A stretch of DNA of 64,000 nucleotides from Dichetophora obliterata. Lineage: Eukaryota; Arthropoda; Insecta; Diptera; Sciomyzidae. The notes below the pieces were generated by a model, which ran no database searches, was not told the origin of the DNA, and saw only the letters and a list, made by a program, of their open reading frames with translations. The stretch is from contig OY986436.1 of assembly GCA_963920525.1 (NCBI GenBank), positions 179,446,361 to 179,510,360 on the forward strand, given 5' to 3'. The translations under genes were made by a program, and so were the position numbers. This document shows, piece by piece, positions 23,235 to 34,570 of the stretch (positions are counted from its first letter, which is position 1; the number at the start of each line of letters is the position of its first letter).

Positions 23235-23235
23235 T

Positions 23236-24090
23236 AATAAAAAGTATGAGACAGAAAAAACTGAAAACTCTTCACTTGGGTGGTCCGAAGCATAAAATAA
23301 CACAGAGAGTCGACCGAAAAATAAACCAAGCTTTTCAAAAATATATTTTTTTATCATCTCAGTCTGTTGTCAATCAACTAAATTTAAACGTGGACTCGAT
23401 TACTATTCGCCGACGTGCTTTGGAAGCTGACTTAAGAATTAACAGACCAGCGAATAAGACATTGCTTACAAAAAAGCACTTAGAACGAGGATTTGCTTTT
23501 AAGACATAATTTCTTTTGGCTTAAGTCAATAAGAATTTGTATACTCTAGATTAAATTTTGCAAGAACTCACTTAAATTTAGGCAGTTCTTTTTAATGACG
23601 AATCTAAATTTAATCTCTTTGCCAACTATGGCTTGGCCAAAGTACTACGGCGTCGGAAAAAGTGAGCGACTTAAACTTTAAAACTGCCAGGTCACAGTTT
23701 CCCAAATTCCTACACATTCCCAAATTAAGCATATGGGCAGCTCGGCCATGATCTGTTCTTGTTTTTCTGGATTTGGACAAAGTCCAGTTCATTAAATTTC
23801 ATGAACAATTAACCTTTTCATTTATAACGAGATATAATAGATATAATAGATATAATAGACGAGATATAATATCATGTTGCTCTTTGCTGAGCAAGAAATA
23901 CCAACCAGATAGGTATTTCAGCATGATAACGACTCTAAGCACACTGCGAAGATCGTTAAGGAGTAAATTTGCGTAAAAGGGATTCAGGTATTGGATTGGT
24001 CAGCCGAATCACCTGATCTGAAACCCATAAAAAATTTATTTGAAGTCCTAAAGCGACGATATACATACAAAAGCATTTCGTAGTTTAACT
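23236..24090 (+). pseudogene. Tc1-like transposase pseudogene, remainder
   Basis: Continues the gene begun at 20811. It reads ITQRVDRKINQAFQKYIFLS, then SITIRRRALEADLRINRPAN and LLTKKHLERGFAF (second DNA-binding helix region). VLFNDESKFNLF follows (first catalytic Asp), then HDNDSKHTAKIVKE (second Asp) and VLDWSAESPDLKPIKNLF. In Tc1 the last motif is normally PIENL, so the catalytic Glu is replaced by Lys. Several stops and shifts lie between the blocks. The frame change near 23285 falls between TENSSLG and GGPKHK. A short GATATAATA microsatellite lies at about 23828-23870. Confidence 0.8.
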
Positions 24091-24113
24091 ATATATTTAT
24101 GTATAACTGTGGG

Positions 24114-24253
24114 CTTAGACCGCCTGAACGAACGAAAAATTAATAGCGAACAATTTATTGCAATAAATTCTTCGTTCGGAGTACTATTTAGACCGCACGA
24201 ACATAAATCGCGAACAAGCATTGGTCGCCATCTTGTATGTTCAGGCGGTGTAA
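24114..24253. repeat. Small inverted-repeat element (MITE candidate)
   Basis: The ends TTAGACCGCCTGAAC and GTTCAGGCGGTGTAA are near-inverse copies about 140 bp apart. A degenerate internal copy (TTAGACCGCACGAAC) lies near 24190. No target duplication is clear. Confidence 0.45.
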
Positions 24254-25828
24254 ATAGCAATTTGTGCTTTTTGCCAAACCTGAATAAATGCAGGGTTGAT
24301 AACTGGTTATTTTTTATTAGTACTAGAAATTAGTAATAAAAATAGCAGATGCGTCGCTGGAGACACGAGAGAAACGAAGCATTTTCACATTTTCATACGT
24401 TTGATAATGCAATGGGTTTTTTATTTAAAAATTTTTTGGATTGAAAAATTTTAAATACCAAAAAAAATGTTAACTAAAAACAATAATATTCCCACCAGTA
24501 AATTTAAGTACCTTTCATTATTATTTTGCATTAATTTTTAATTATTTTTGTAATTGTTAATGAAATTATTGTGTTTTAATATCTAAAGTATCAAACGTAT
24601 TTTATATAGATGTTATGTCATCGATATTTCTAGCAAATATTACATCAATAGTTGTCCTAATCGTGGTGTGCAAATATTTGGATCGCTTATCATTCCCAAA
24701 TTATATTTATCAAGACGACATTGTTTAATTCCTACAATTTTTATGAAATTGGTTTTTTTTATATATCAAAAGTATAGTCTTTCTGGCGTTATTTTCACTT
24801 CTTCTGCCGTTTTAGTAGGTGTCGAGCCACAGTATGTAGTCCAGATTCATTCTCTTCTAATAATGGCGACCGCTCGGGAGCATGTTGTTTGAGCGCATTA
24901 TGATACATACCATTCAGCACCTGAATGGGGCTTATCTTAGTTATTGAAAAATTTTATGCTACTTGGGTTGAGCTGCTTATGCTCTTTTCATTTTGACAGC
25001 TAAAAAAAAACATGGTTGCAAATTGTTAATTGTTGCTGAAGTTGTGCTGTGAAGTGAAAATAGATAATTATTAATTATTAGAAAATTATTCTTCAATAAA
25101 GCTGTTAATTAATGATTTTTTGTGTGAAACGAATGCATAATAGTATAAACAAATTTTAGATGTTAAAAAAAAACAACGAATGGCGAACAGCTGTTTGCCG
25201 TTTGACGTTTTGCAAAAAAAAACCCATTCAGTAGAGAGTATCACTTTATGCTACTTCGCTACCTGAGCACTTTTTCGGCAGAAATGCGGCCATTGAATCG
25301 AATTGGACTTCGGCATTTCTATTCGTCATTTTTTCTTAGTATAAATGTGTGCGTTCAAAAGGTACAAAATTTACTAAACATGTTGAGTCTTTAATCAGTA
25401 TTAGTTTCCGCTTCTTTGTGTGCCTGCTGAATGGTTTGTTACATTTTATGTCAGCGCAGTGACAGAAATAAAATAACAAATAATCAATAAAACCTCGTTC
25501 AACAGTTAAGCAACTTTTTCATATTCTGAGCGCATCGAATCTAACTCAGTTAAATCTAAGAAGTTTCGTGGAGTTTTGTGGATTTGACGAAATTCAACTC
25601 AACTCGTGTTTCAATGGTAAGTTAATCCCGAGTCAACCTCGATTTAACTCGCCATGGAAACGTAGTATTTGATCGATAATTGTGATCTGCTGCATTATAG
25701 CTTCACGCATTCACAATAGAATATGTAGGATAGCTAATGCACAATCTCTTTAATAAATTCATGTCATCTACTGCAACATAGCTTCAGTTAAAACTTAATA
25801 TTGAATGAATCACATCATCTAATATGAA
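24254..25828. other. Intronic AT-rich DNA with a fragment shared with 43.27 kb
   Basis: No gene seen. The stretch 25247-25303 (TGCTACTTCGCTACCTGAGC, then CTTTTTCGGCAGAAATGCGG) closely matches 43273-43328 inside the Myb-containing element. A diverged piece of the same element family therefore lies here. The rest is unassigned. Confidence 0.45.
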
Positions 25829-25900
25829 GGATTTTGGTGTAGTGGTTAGAGTGTAGGACTCTCGATCGAGAGGATGCGAGTTCGATTCTTACTGCTTGCA
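25829..25900 (+). repeat. tRNA-like sequence (SINE head or tRNA fossil)
   Basis: Contains an A-box-like TGGTGTAGTGGTTAGAGTG and a B-box GAGTTCGATTC with tRNA-like spacing, followed by an A-rich stretch. The acceptor stem does not pair, so I do not call a functional tRNA gene. Confidence 0.5.
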
Positions 25901-25962
25901 AAAAAATATTTTTAATTTTATATACTCTTGTTCTAATAGACGCAAGAAAAAAACAACAACAA

Positions 25963-26282
25963 CTTTTATTTGTCAAAGACATTTTAGATGGCAAGATACA
26001 ATGTCCACAATTGTTGGAACTTATCCCATTGTATGCACCAATGAGAGGTCTTAGGGAAAGACCGTTATTTTATATTTTTCCCCATAGAACAAATTTTGGC
26101 CAGAATGAGGTTATATGTAAATGCTTAACTCTTTGTAATACTGTTACTAGTCATTTGGATTTCTGTATGAATAGAGAAATATTTAAGAAATTGTTAGTCA
26201 ATGTTTTATCTTCAGTTTAAGATTTTAGTTTAAGTATATATCTGTGAGGGCAGTTGCCCAGTAGATGAAATAAAATAAATAA
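25963..26282 (+). pseudogene. LINE 3'-end fragment (jockey/CR1-like ORF2 C-terminus)
   Basis: The frame reads LFVKDILDGKIQCPQLLELI, then PLYAPMRGLRERPLF, HRTNFGQNEVICKCLTLCN and HLDFCMNREIFKKLL, and then a stop. This composition is typical of the region after the thumb in jockey- and CR1-like LINEs. A short 3' UTR ends in AAATAAAATAAATAAA. It is strongly 5'-truncated. Confidence 0.7.
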
Positions 26283-27400
26283 ACTCTAAGAAAAAGGTGT
26301 ATGGAAAAAAGTGTCGTTTTTCAGATTTCACTCAAGCAAATCACAAAACGAGGCGTAAAAAGCTTCGCTTCAAAAAAATCCGTTTCTCAACAACAAATAT
26401 TCCTTAACAATATATTACTCGTATATGTTATTATATTAAAGACTTGTATTTCATTTTAAGCTTAAGGGCCCGTTTAAGTTTTTCGACGACCAAAAATTAC
26501 TTTTTTCACATTTTCGTATGTATAACATCGTAAAAATGTTCTCAGAAAGTTTTAAGTAAATTATATAACAATAGTTGTAGTTATAACCACAAACTTAAAA
26601 AAGAAAAGACAATGAAAATTGTACATGTAAAAACTGTAAACGCGTTTTTCTCGAAAAGTGCTGTTTAAAACCGAAGGACAGCATTACTCGAACACTAGCC
26701 AAGGATCGCTACCAAATTGTATGCACTTGCTAAGCAAATGCGATTGGTACTTTTAATCATTCGATTTTTATTTCAGAGAAATACTTTAGAGAAATAGCTT
26801 TAATTTTAAAAAATTGCTTTTAGCCAAAAATCGGGTTTTAAACTACCATTTTAGTTAACATAAACATTTTTTAAAATCTTTGATTAAAAACTCAAAAAGT
26901 TTCAGCAGAACCTAAGATATGTTTTTATTTTAGATTTACTCTACTGCTGATTCCTGCTATATTAAATAATATTTGCTATCCATAAACTCAAAAAATGTTA
27001 ATTAATTGTATAATTATTTTTTTTAAAAATTACCTAAAATAAACAGTCGCTGTAATATGAAACTTTTAATACAGGGTTTTTTCGCTTAAAAAACTTTAAT
27101 GGGACCTTTACACAACACAATTATATTGCTGCGAAAATTAACGGAACGCTTTTAAAAAAAAAATCATAAATTACTACGTATTTTAATTTCATTTCATTTA
27201 TTTTAATCTATTTACAAATTACCATACAGATTAACAGAATATAAATTAAAATAAAATACAAAAAATCATTAACTGTTAGTAATTAAAAAGAATTAATTCA
27301 CTTAATTAAACTAATTAATTATATAATTAATTTGATTTAGTTTAATTTAGATTATGAAGAAATAAGACTAATACAACTGATATTATATTCAAAAGATAGA
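26283..27400. other. Intronic AT-rich DNA, nothing recognised
   Basis: No coding or mobile signature. From about 27180 to 27340 the sequence is very AT-rich, with repeated ATTAATTA. Confidence 0.4.
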
Positions 27401-27467
27401 GTTTAAAAAAGATTTAATTTGGTATTTATAAATAGAAAAATATATATAATAATTAGAATTTATGGAA

Positions 27468-27978
27468 TTAAATAAATGCAATGCTCGATATATAGGGGCA
27501 TAAGAGAGCTCTCGTAGGAGCATTGAAATCAATCGTTTCCAATAGCTCAGGGCAATCAACGAAACCAGCAATGATATCAAACACAAAAACCAATGACAAA
27601 ATACTTCTTCTTTTCTCTAGAGGTTTTAAACCTATTGAGAGACACCGGGAATTATATGTGGGAGGTACACCGTCTGTATTAATAGAATGCAAGGCAAACT
27701 TTGTAAAAGCTTTCTGAATTTTTTCAAGCCGTAAACTATGAGCCTCAAAAAATGGGTTCCAAATAATCGCTGCGTATTCTAACCTCGAGCGTACGAAAGA
27801 ATTAAACAGAGCTTTTAAAATATAAGGATCCAGTAAGCATGCACTATTGCGACGTATGAACGCCAGTATAGCATAAGCTTTTGGAATAATGAAGTCAAGA
27901 TGAGAAGTAAAAGTAAATTTACTTTCAAAAACTACACCTAAGTCCTTGAATTGAGAAACGGAAGTTAATAAGGAATTG
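27468..27978 (-). pseudogene. LINE fragment, RT thumb region (minus strand)
   Basis: The minus-strand reading is SVSQFKDLGVVFESKFTFTS, then FIRRNSACLLDPYILKALFN, VRSRLEYAAIIWNPFFEAHS, LRLEKIQKAFTKFALHS and LKPLEKRRSILSLVFVFDII. These are the conserved blocks after the YADD box in jockey- and CR1-like LINEs. It is not adjacent to a recognisable RT core and is truncated on both sides. It differs in orientation from the 25963 fragment, so it is a separate insertion. Confidence 0.75.
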
Positions 27979-28567
27979 GCAATATAATAAGCGTATGAAC
28001 AAATTGCATCATAAAATCATAGAAAAACATTTACTAAGGTTTAACAAAACACCATTGTTACAGGACCAAATATACAGACTTAGTACGGTACTATTTCAGG
28101 TGCCTTTCAAGGTACTTGTTGGGTATGTTTCGGGTACATTACAGTTAAGGCTCAGGCCAGTTTCGATATATATCATCTACTTTATTGACACAATACACAT
28201 ATATCATAAACTTCGCAGTTTTTCGTTACTACTCGTAGCTTTTCAAAATAATATTGAGTCCGATACTCTGGACTTTTGTGCCTGAGTAGTTTCTCGGTAG
28301 TTGAAACAGTTCACAATTTTCTTTGAACTATTTTTCGTGTATTCTAATTAAAAGATACAATTTCTGAAATACAATCTATTTAATTTTTTAATTATTTAAG
28401 CATTTAAACTGTGAAGATGCATATTTTTTTAAATATAGATAGTCCGTTCTTAAGAGTTGGAAATTACCGAGCGAATTCTAAATTTTCATTGTAATGCCTT
28501 TAAGCTTTAACCTTAATTACTACTGCTTTATATGAAACTTGTAATTAACCTTATTCTTTTTCTTTAG
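27979..28567. other. End of the 8.5-kb intron
   Basis: AT-rich DNA with nothing recognised, closing with the T-rich 3' splice tract TTTTTCTTTAG before 28568. Confidence 0.4.
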
Positions 28568-28727
28568 ATTGGAGAAAAATAATTTGCAGCATGCCAACGC
28601 CTACAGCTCCACCGAACAGGCAAATCTAGAAAACGGTGACTACCTGCTGATGGTCAATAACTGCGCAGATCTTCTAAGCAATTTCAGAAGCAAGCACAAA
28701 CACGATGACTGTGAGAATAACTCCTAG
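28568..28727 (+). CDS. Host gene, terminal coding exon
   Basis: The acceptor TTTTTCTTTAG|A completes the phase-2 codon left by the exon ending at 20090 (AA+A = Lys). The reading LEKNNLQHANAYSSTEQANL continues to DYLLMVNNCADLLSNFRSKH and then DDCENNS before TAG at 28725-28727. Exact phase matching across 8.5 kb and the continued helical character support the join. It is followed by a long AT-rich 3' UTR. Confidence 0.8.
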
Positions 28728-29930
28728 TTGTATAGCTAATAATAATGTATAGCTTATGAAAAAAAAAAACAAGAAAAACAAAAACACTTTCACGAAAAAA
28801 TGTATATTTTTACGATTAACAAAAACAAGCAATTAAGTTGCAACAAAACTAAACAAAACAAAACAACAATATCAAACATAAATACGAAAATTTCAAAATA
28901 TGACTAATATTAAGTTTATTACAGTTTAAGTCAAGACATCATGCATCAGGCTTAACTTACCAAGCATGCAGCGTGTATTAATTAGCGTTATTAACAAAAC
29001 TCTATTTAGGTTATAAACAACGTCCTTAAGTTAGTTAAAACAATGTTTTTTGTTGCGTTTACTTAGCATAAATTTATTGTTTTTATTCTAATTTTTGCTA
29101 ACTTTGCTCGATTCTTTTAAACTGTAAGCAAAACCAATTCGATTTGTAACAAATTAGTTAACATGACAGCAAAGCAACAAATTGTTGCTATGCTTGTTGT
29201 AACTTAAGTGCGATTATTTTAGCAATTATTAATTAATATTAGTTTAGAGCATCTTTTTATTTACTTCTTTGTCTAGTTTTAAGCAGATTCGTCTTTCCTT
29301 CCATTAACGCCTTTTTTTTGTACTGAAATTAAGATGAAAACAAAAAAAAAGAAGCCTAGTTAAAATATTTGCCAAATTTTACTAATAATAGCTTAAAAAA
29401 GTTAAAATTTTGTGTGGCAAAATTATAAGCTATGCAAGTTATTGAAAATTGTTTAATTGTTTGTTTGTATGTATTTTGTATTTTTTTTAGTAAGTGAAAA
29501 TGCTGTGTTTACAAACAAGAATATATTGTTTATTTGAGTGTGCGATAATTCTGGCTTGCAATTTAAAAAAAGTTATCCAAACAAATATAAAATACATTAA
29601 ATTTTCGAAGGGGTTTCCATTTTCTCTTAACATTTATATTAGTGTAAATTTACTCTTACTACTCTCCAAAACGTATATTAATTCGTAATTTTATTAAATT
29701 TAACAGCAACTATTATTCGAAATTGTTAAATGAAACTATTAACACATAATTTATACATATAAATATATATCGATATAAATAGTCTTAATACTAATTAATG
29801 CAACAACTAAGAATTCTTCACAACTTAACTATTATTAATTATGAATAAAAAAACAACTAATTTACTTTAAAACAATAACTATATACTAAAACAACAAGAG
29901 AACACAAATAAAATAAAAAATTTTAAACAA
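28728..29930 (+). other. Probable 3' UTR of the host gene
   Basis: AT-rich non-coding sequence directly after the terminal stop codon. Unlike the surrounding DNA it has few transposon hallmarks. Candidate polyadenylation signals AATAAA occur near 29844 and 29907, and A-rich sequence follows. Its length (about 1.2 kb) is typical of neuronal fly genes. The 3' end is inferred. Confidence 0.5.
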
Positions 29931-30370
29931 AAATAGCAAGTATTGTATTAATAAGGAAATGAGAATAGAACACTGTTAAGAGGTTTTGCACTTACTGCAA
30001 AAGTGCAAAATTCTTTTTTCTGAATTCCAATATTAGGGGACTATGCGACAAACAAGCTTATAAAAAATGCCCAGATACACAGAGAATTGTCTCTGTTACC
30101 AATGGATGTTGTCAGTACACATATAAAATAAGTGCTTTTTACTGAGATTAGCTGAAATTTCAAAACAAAATTGACTTCCTGAACATTTCAAATTTTTTAC
30201 TTACTAATTTAGTGAGCTTAGCTATTGATATGGTCACATCTAGATCTAAACTTTTATACAAATTTGAAGCCCAAATTTACTTTAACCATATATGTCCAAA
30301 AGTACTGGGCCGATTTTTACAAAAAAAGTTTTAAAACATCATATTTTTCCTATAGTACTTTATGTGGTGC
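29931..30370. other. Intergenic AT-rich DNA, nothing recognised
   Basis: Sequence between the putative poly-A site of the host gene and the Harbinger-like fragment. Confidence 0.4.
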
Positions 30371-30373
30371 CTT

Positions 30374-30890
30374 AATTCTTGTTGTCACCTCACCTATGTG
30401 AGAGTTCTCATACTCGTGTCACGTCTCTAAAAATCTAGTATTCTCGTTGCCATGTGACGTGAGTTTTACTCACTAATTCAGCAAATTGAATAGTTAAATT
30501 CAGTAAATAGTTAAAATATGAGTTCCTTTGAGTTCTGGTTTTCAGACAGTGACAGCTCGGATGATGGCGAAAATTGAAAAATTAAAAGAAGAAATTTAAG
30601 GGATGCCTCAAACCCGATGAAGTTACCTGTTGGAGTGTGAGTTAAAAATGCAGTTTTGATTTCGAGATCTTATATCTATTTTCTTTGCAGTTTCGTCAGT
30701 TATTTTATATTATCAAAGGACGCATTTATGTATATATTTAATATACTGGAGAGCAAAATCAATTCCTCGAAGAGAAATTTAGGAGAACTTCCTATTATTA
30801 AATTGGCTTCTGTGCTACGTTTCTTGGCTGAAGGCGGTTATCAAAAAGACGTGGGAAATGATGAAATTATTTTTGGGACACTAAATTAAA
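30374..30890 (+). mobile_element. PIF/Harbinger-like 5' fragment with terminal repeat
   Basis: Begins TTCTTGTTGTCACCTCACCT, the terminal sequence also used by the palindromic element at 34571-34787. It runs over about 100 bp to ATGTGACGTGAGTT and then into the start of a transposase gene. The 3' half of the element is not found directly after it. Confidence 0.65.
30518..30889 (+). pseudogene. Harbinger-like transposase, N-terminal fragment with a 54-bp intron
   Basis: Exon 1 (30518-30636) reads MSSFEFWFSDSDSSDDGEN, a TGA stop, then RRNLRDASNPMKLPVG. An intron with GTGAGT at 30637 and TTCTTTGCAG at 30690 joins it in phase to exon 2: FVSYFILSKDAFMYIFNILE, then LGELPIIKLASVLRFLAEGG and YQKDVGN. 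This is the block before the DDE domain in PIF/Harbinger transposases (RDASNP...LSKDA...LRFLA.GG.Q..VG). The reading stops after IIFGTLN. The DDE part is missing. Confidence 0.75.
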
Positions 30891-31218
30891 AAATTATTAA
30901 TATTTCATAACACATTTCATTAACACGGTCTTATTGTATTTTAAAAATATTAAAACATCATATAAAAGTGGTCCTAATAACATACCTTCATGTATATTAA
31001 AATACTGCTGTGAAGAATTAGTAACTCCAATATCTTTACTATTTACTTCTTAATTAAAATCCTGCTATTTTCCTGCAGCCTGAGAGCACTCATTTATTAT
31101 TCCGCTGCATAAATCCGGAAAAAGGTCTTTAATTGATAACTACCGTGGCATCGCAAAATTAAGCACTTTGCCTAAACTTTTAGAGGCAATTGTTACATCA
31201 CGACTATCGCATAACGTT

Positions 31219-31478
31219 CATTGGCGTCGGAAGCGGGGGGAAAGGTGGGCAGTTGCCCCCCCACTTTTTTAGCTAGATAAACAATTTAAAAGGAAAAGTT
31301 ATTCAAAATATCAGTTTTTTTGCAACGATAATATTTTTGTATTATATATTTTCCTCTTCTTTCCCTCTTCTTCATGTTTCATGTGAAGAAATTTTGGTGA
31401 ACTTTTTTTGCACCACTATTTGTACTGCCCCCCCATTTGTACTGCCCCCCCAGATGAAATTCGCTTCCGACGCGCTTG
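31219..31478. mobile_element. hAT-type MITE (260 bp) inside LINE-4
   Basis: The left end CATTGGCGTCGGAAGCG and the inverse of the right end (CAAGCGCGTCGGAAGCG) form a TIR of about 17 bp. The exact 8-bp duplication ATAACGTT flanks it at 31211-31218 and 31479-31486. The interior carries G-runs on the left and C-runs on the right (GGGGGG, CCCCCCC) but no gene. An 8-bp duplication with CA-start termini fits hAT. Confidence 0.82.
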
Positions 31479-32201
31479 ATAACGTTAAATCTTTAATGTC
31501 TCCTTTCCAACATGGATTTCTTTCTGGAAAATCCACTGTTACTAACCTTCTCGAATTTACATCAAAAACTATAGAAAATTTTGGAAAAGGCATGCAGACT
31601 GATGTTATTTACACGGGTTTTACCAAAGCTTTTGACGTTGTAAATCACAAACTATTGATCTTAAAATTACATCTTGTTGGATTTCCTATAAGTGGTAAAG
31701 TGGATTGAATCTTACTTAAGCAATAGAACACAATCTGTTCTTTTTAAGCTCAAGAAATCACATGTGTTTCCTGTTACTTCAGGAGTACCTCAAGGAAGTC
31801 ATCTTGGGCCCCTTCTGTTTCTACTTTTTATAAACGATTTGCCATCTGTCATAATGCATTCCAGCATCTTAATGTTAGCTGACGACGTCAAACTCTTCGT
31901 TTCTTTTAAAAATGATAATGACGCTGTATTTTTGCAAACCGATATTGATCATCTTCATAACTGGTTCAAAACGAGCCGTATGAACCTCAACATGAAGAAA
32001 TGCAAGCATATGTCTTTCTCGCGCAAGCCACCTATTAAATGTACCTTCAAAATTTGTGGTTATCCATTGGAGTCCTTAGATATTTTCAATGATCTTGGAG
32101 TTACAATGGATCCTAAACTACGCTTTAATATTCATGTAAATAATATAATAAATAGAGCAAAAGAGTTTAATGATCCATTCATATCTTATTCTCGTCCCTA
32201 G

Positions 32202-33351
32202 TAGAGGTGGGTAACTCAGTGCTGTACTATGGCACTGTGCTGACTCTCTGTAGTGTGCCATGTGTCAAAACAAGATGTCAAAAACATAAGATGTCAAAAA
32301 CAAGTGATGTACACCGAAACAAAAATAAACAAGGGGATTTTTTTTTGTTTTTAAAGCAAGCATTTTTGGCGTCATACTGTTCTCATTATGTCCACAATGG
32401 TATTTATACACTAAACTTATTTATTGTAAAAACTTCGATTTAACATCAATTTGGGATCATTTTAAGGACAACAATTTTTTATCACAAAAACATCTTCAAA
32501 TGTTAAATTTTCTTAGTCCAAAAAGAGCTATATCTTCAAGAGATATGCATGAATTTTCAAGATTTATACTTCGTTGAATAGATACTTGCCTTTCTTTTGA
32601 TACCCATAAATATTACTTTTGTTGGAAAATTTAAAACATCACATGTTAAAGTAATTTTTTTTAACTTTGGACCCATATAATTTATGAACGACTTCAGAGC
32701 GGCCCTTAATTTTTTCACTACTACCTTTTTAGCTCCAAATACACATTTTGAAAAAATAAAAATAAAAATACCATTTTTGCTAAAGGTTAAATGTTCCGAA
32801 AATTGTGCCGTTTTAAAAATTATTATTTCCCTTTTAAGAAAAATCCCTTTTTTAATTAAGAAAAACAACATCGTTAAATGTCATCACCTCATTTTGACAA
32901 CATATGCCCACGCTGAAAAGCTGTTTCAGCTCGATTAATACTACCTTCAACTCATTTAATCATGGCTTTGACGAACTTTTGCGCGTAAAGTTACTTTTGT
33001 GTGCTGTGTTGGGATGAATAGCAGAGTGTTGTGGTAAGCTTCTTCACTGCAACTCATTGGTTATCGCTACAGTGCACTGCATTATTTGCATTACTTGCAT
33101 TTTGTAAGTTTTTGCTTAGTAAAGCTGTTTTTGGTTTTACTTTGGTTTACTTGCAATAATTGACAGTATGCAATTTGTGAATACTGTAAACAAATCAATA
33201 GAAAAGGGTGTTAGCACTCTATTTGCTATCGACACTTTTATAAGTGCTTTGTTCGATTGTGGCCCAATTTTGCTAGCACAGTTAGCTGACACACAAGGGT
33301 GCACATGTGCTGGTGAGTCAACACAAAAAATTTTGCTATTACCCACCTCTA
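32202..33351. mobile_element. Non-autonomous hAT-like element (1.15 kb) inside LINE-4
   Basis: The termini TAGAGGTGGGTAA and TTACCCACCTCTA are inverse copies, a common hAT terminal consensus. The flanks GTCCCTAG (32194-32201) and TTCCCTAG (33352-33359) agree at 7 of 8 positions. The LINE reading resumes as LVRPILEYASVVW. No transposase was recognised inside. Confidence 0.82.
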
Positions 33352-33823
33352 TTCCCTAGTGCGGCCTATCTTAGAATACGCTTCAGTTGTTTGGTGCCCA
33401 CGATACGGTTGTTACATAGACGACATTGAATCAGTGCAGAAACAATTTCTTCTCTTTTGCTTAAGCTATCTTTATTGTAATACTGATTTTCACTTACCTC
33501 CTTATGAATATCGGTTACAACTCTTAAATCTTCCTTCTTTAAAAAATCGGAGAATTATGATAAATGCTTGTTGGATTACAAAACTTTTACATGGATATGT
33601 CAACAGTCCATATTTATTGAGTAAAGTATATTTTAATATTCCTCTTCGTCCTATAAGATCTTTTGAGTTACTCCACATGAACTTTTGTAGTAATTATTTG
33701 CAAAATGAACCTCTTAGAAGCGCCTGCGGTGATTTTAATTTTGTATCTGATGTTATATCCTTATGTGAATCCATGGACTCAACCAAACATAAAATTATAG
33801 ATTACCTGCCGTACCGTCACTGA

Positions 33824-34470
33824 TTATGATTAAGTTCTTTTGGTTTTTACCTCTACGTTAGATCGATTTGTAATATATTAATATGAGTGGTCGATAAGAC
33901 CTAGTTTGTCTTGATGCCTGCGCTCGCAACTGGTTTTCTCTTTTTTATGAAAATTGGTTTGGTGGAGTTGACCTAGTTTTTCGAGTAACCACCCTATCTA
34001 GCCAGGATCCCACCGGCTTCAGGAAGACAGAACGATATATATTATGTTTATACTTATTGGAGAGGTGTTTTATTGGGTATGAGACCTTGTTTGTTACACG
34101 ACTCCGCCGATGTCCGGCTACAAAAATTGTTGCTAACTTGCCTTGTTTGTCTTGAAAACGCAATTCTGCTATGCTGTCTGATATTATCAATTTGACTTAA
34201 CTTTTTTTTTATTTTTATACTTTAATAAAATTATATACTTTAAGCAATTAATTAAAACTTTTTAGTCTGTTAATAATACTTGATTTCAATTAAAATCATA
34301 CTTGATATTTTGGAATTGTATTAAATATCTAATTTTATGATTTGAAATTTGCTATAAAACCGGTTAAAAATTCTTAATTATATATTTTTTTTTACCTCCT
34401 CTGTTCGCTCATCTTCCTCACTAAAATAAAATGCGAGTAAATTGTCACTTTAATTTGCCAAGAATGTGTT
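33824..34470. other. Unassigned sequence downstream of LINE-4
   Basis: Probably includes the LINE-4 3' UTR. AT-rich, no gene seen. Confidence 0.35.
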
Positions 34471-34570
34471 CAATGTGACAACAAGAATAGCACAAATAAA
34501 TCACATGGCGTTGTTCACTGTGCCGTTCCTCTTTTCAGTGACAACAAGAATACGAATTTAAGTCACTCTT

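Larger units (their letters stand above)
31080..33823 (+). mobile_element. LINE-4: jockey/CR1-like retrotransposon, 5'-truncated, with two hAT-type insertions
   Basis: The RT blocks form one gene once the two insertions (31219-31478 and 32202-33351) are removed. It starts just before the RT (PLHKSGKRSLIDNYRGIAKL) and ends at a stop at 33821-33823. The sense is plus. A distinct 3' tail was not identified. Confidence 0.8.
31100..33823 (+). pseudogene. LINE-4 ORF2 reverse transcriptase pseudogene
   Basis: Blocks in order: DNYRGIAKLSTLPKLLEAIV; (insertion); SLMSPFQHGFLSGKSTVTNL; FTKAFDVVNHKLL (catalytic Asp block); a frameshift near 31690; WIESYLSNRTQSVLF; SGVPQGSHLGPLLFLLFIND; LMLADDVKLFV (catalytic LADD); HLHNWFKTSRMNLNMKKCK; NDLGVTMDPKLRF; (insertion); RPILEYASVVWCPRYG; QLLNLPSLKNRRIMINACW; and a C-terminus ending IIDYLPYRH. 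No RNase H domain follows. That and the motif style fit jockey/CR1 rather than the I/LOA-like LINEs elsewhere in the window. Confidence 0.82.

Noticed and set aside
32207..32443. 78-codon frame next to LINE-4
   Set aside because: It lies inside the non-autonomous hAT-like element and has no transposase motifs.
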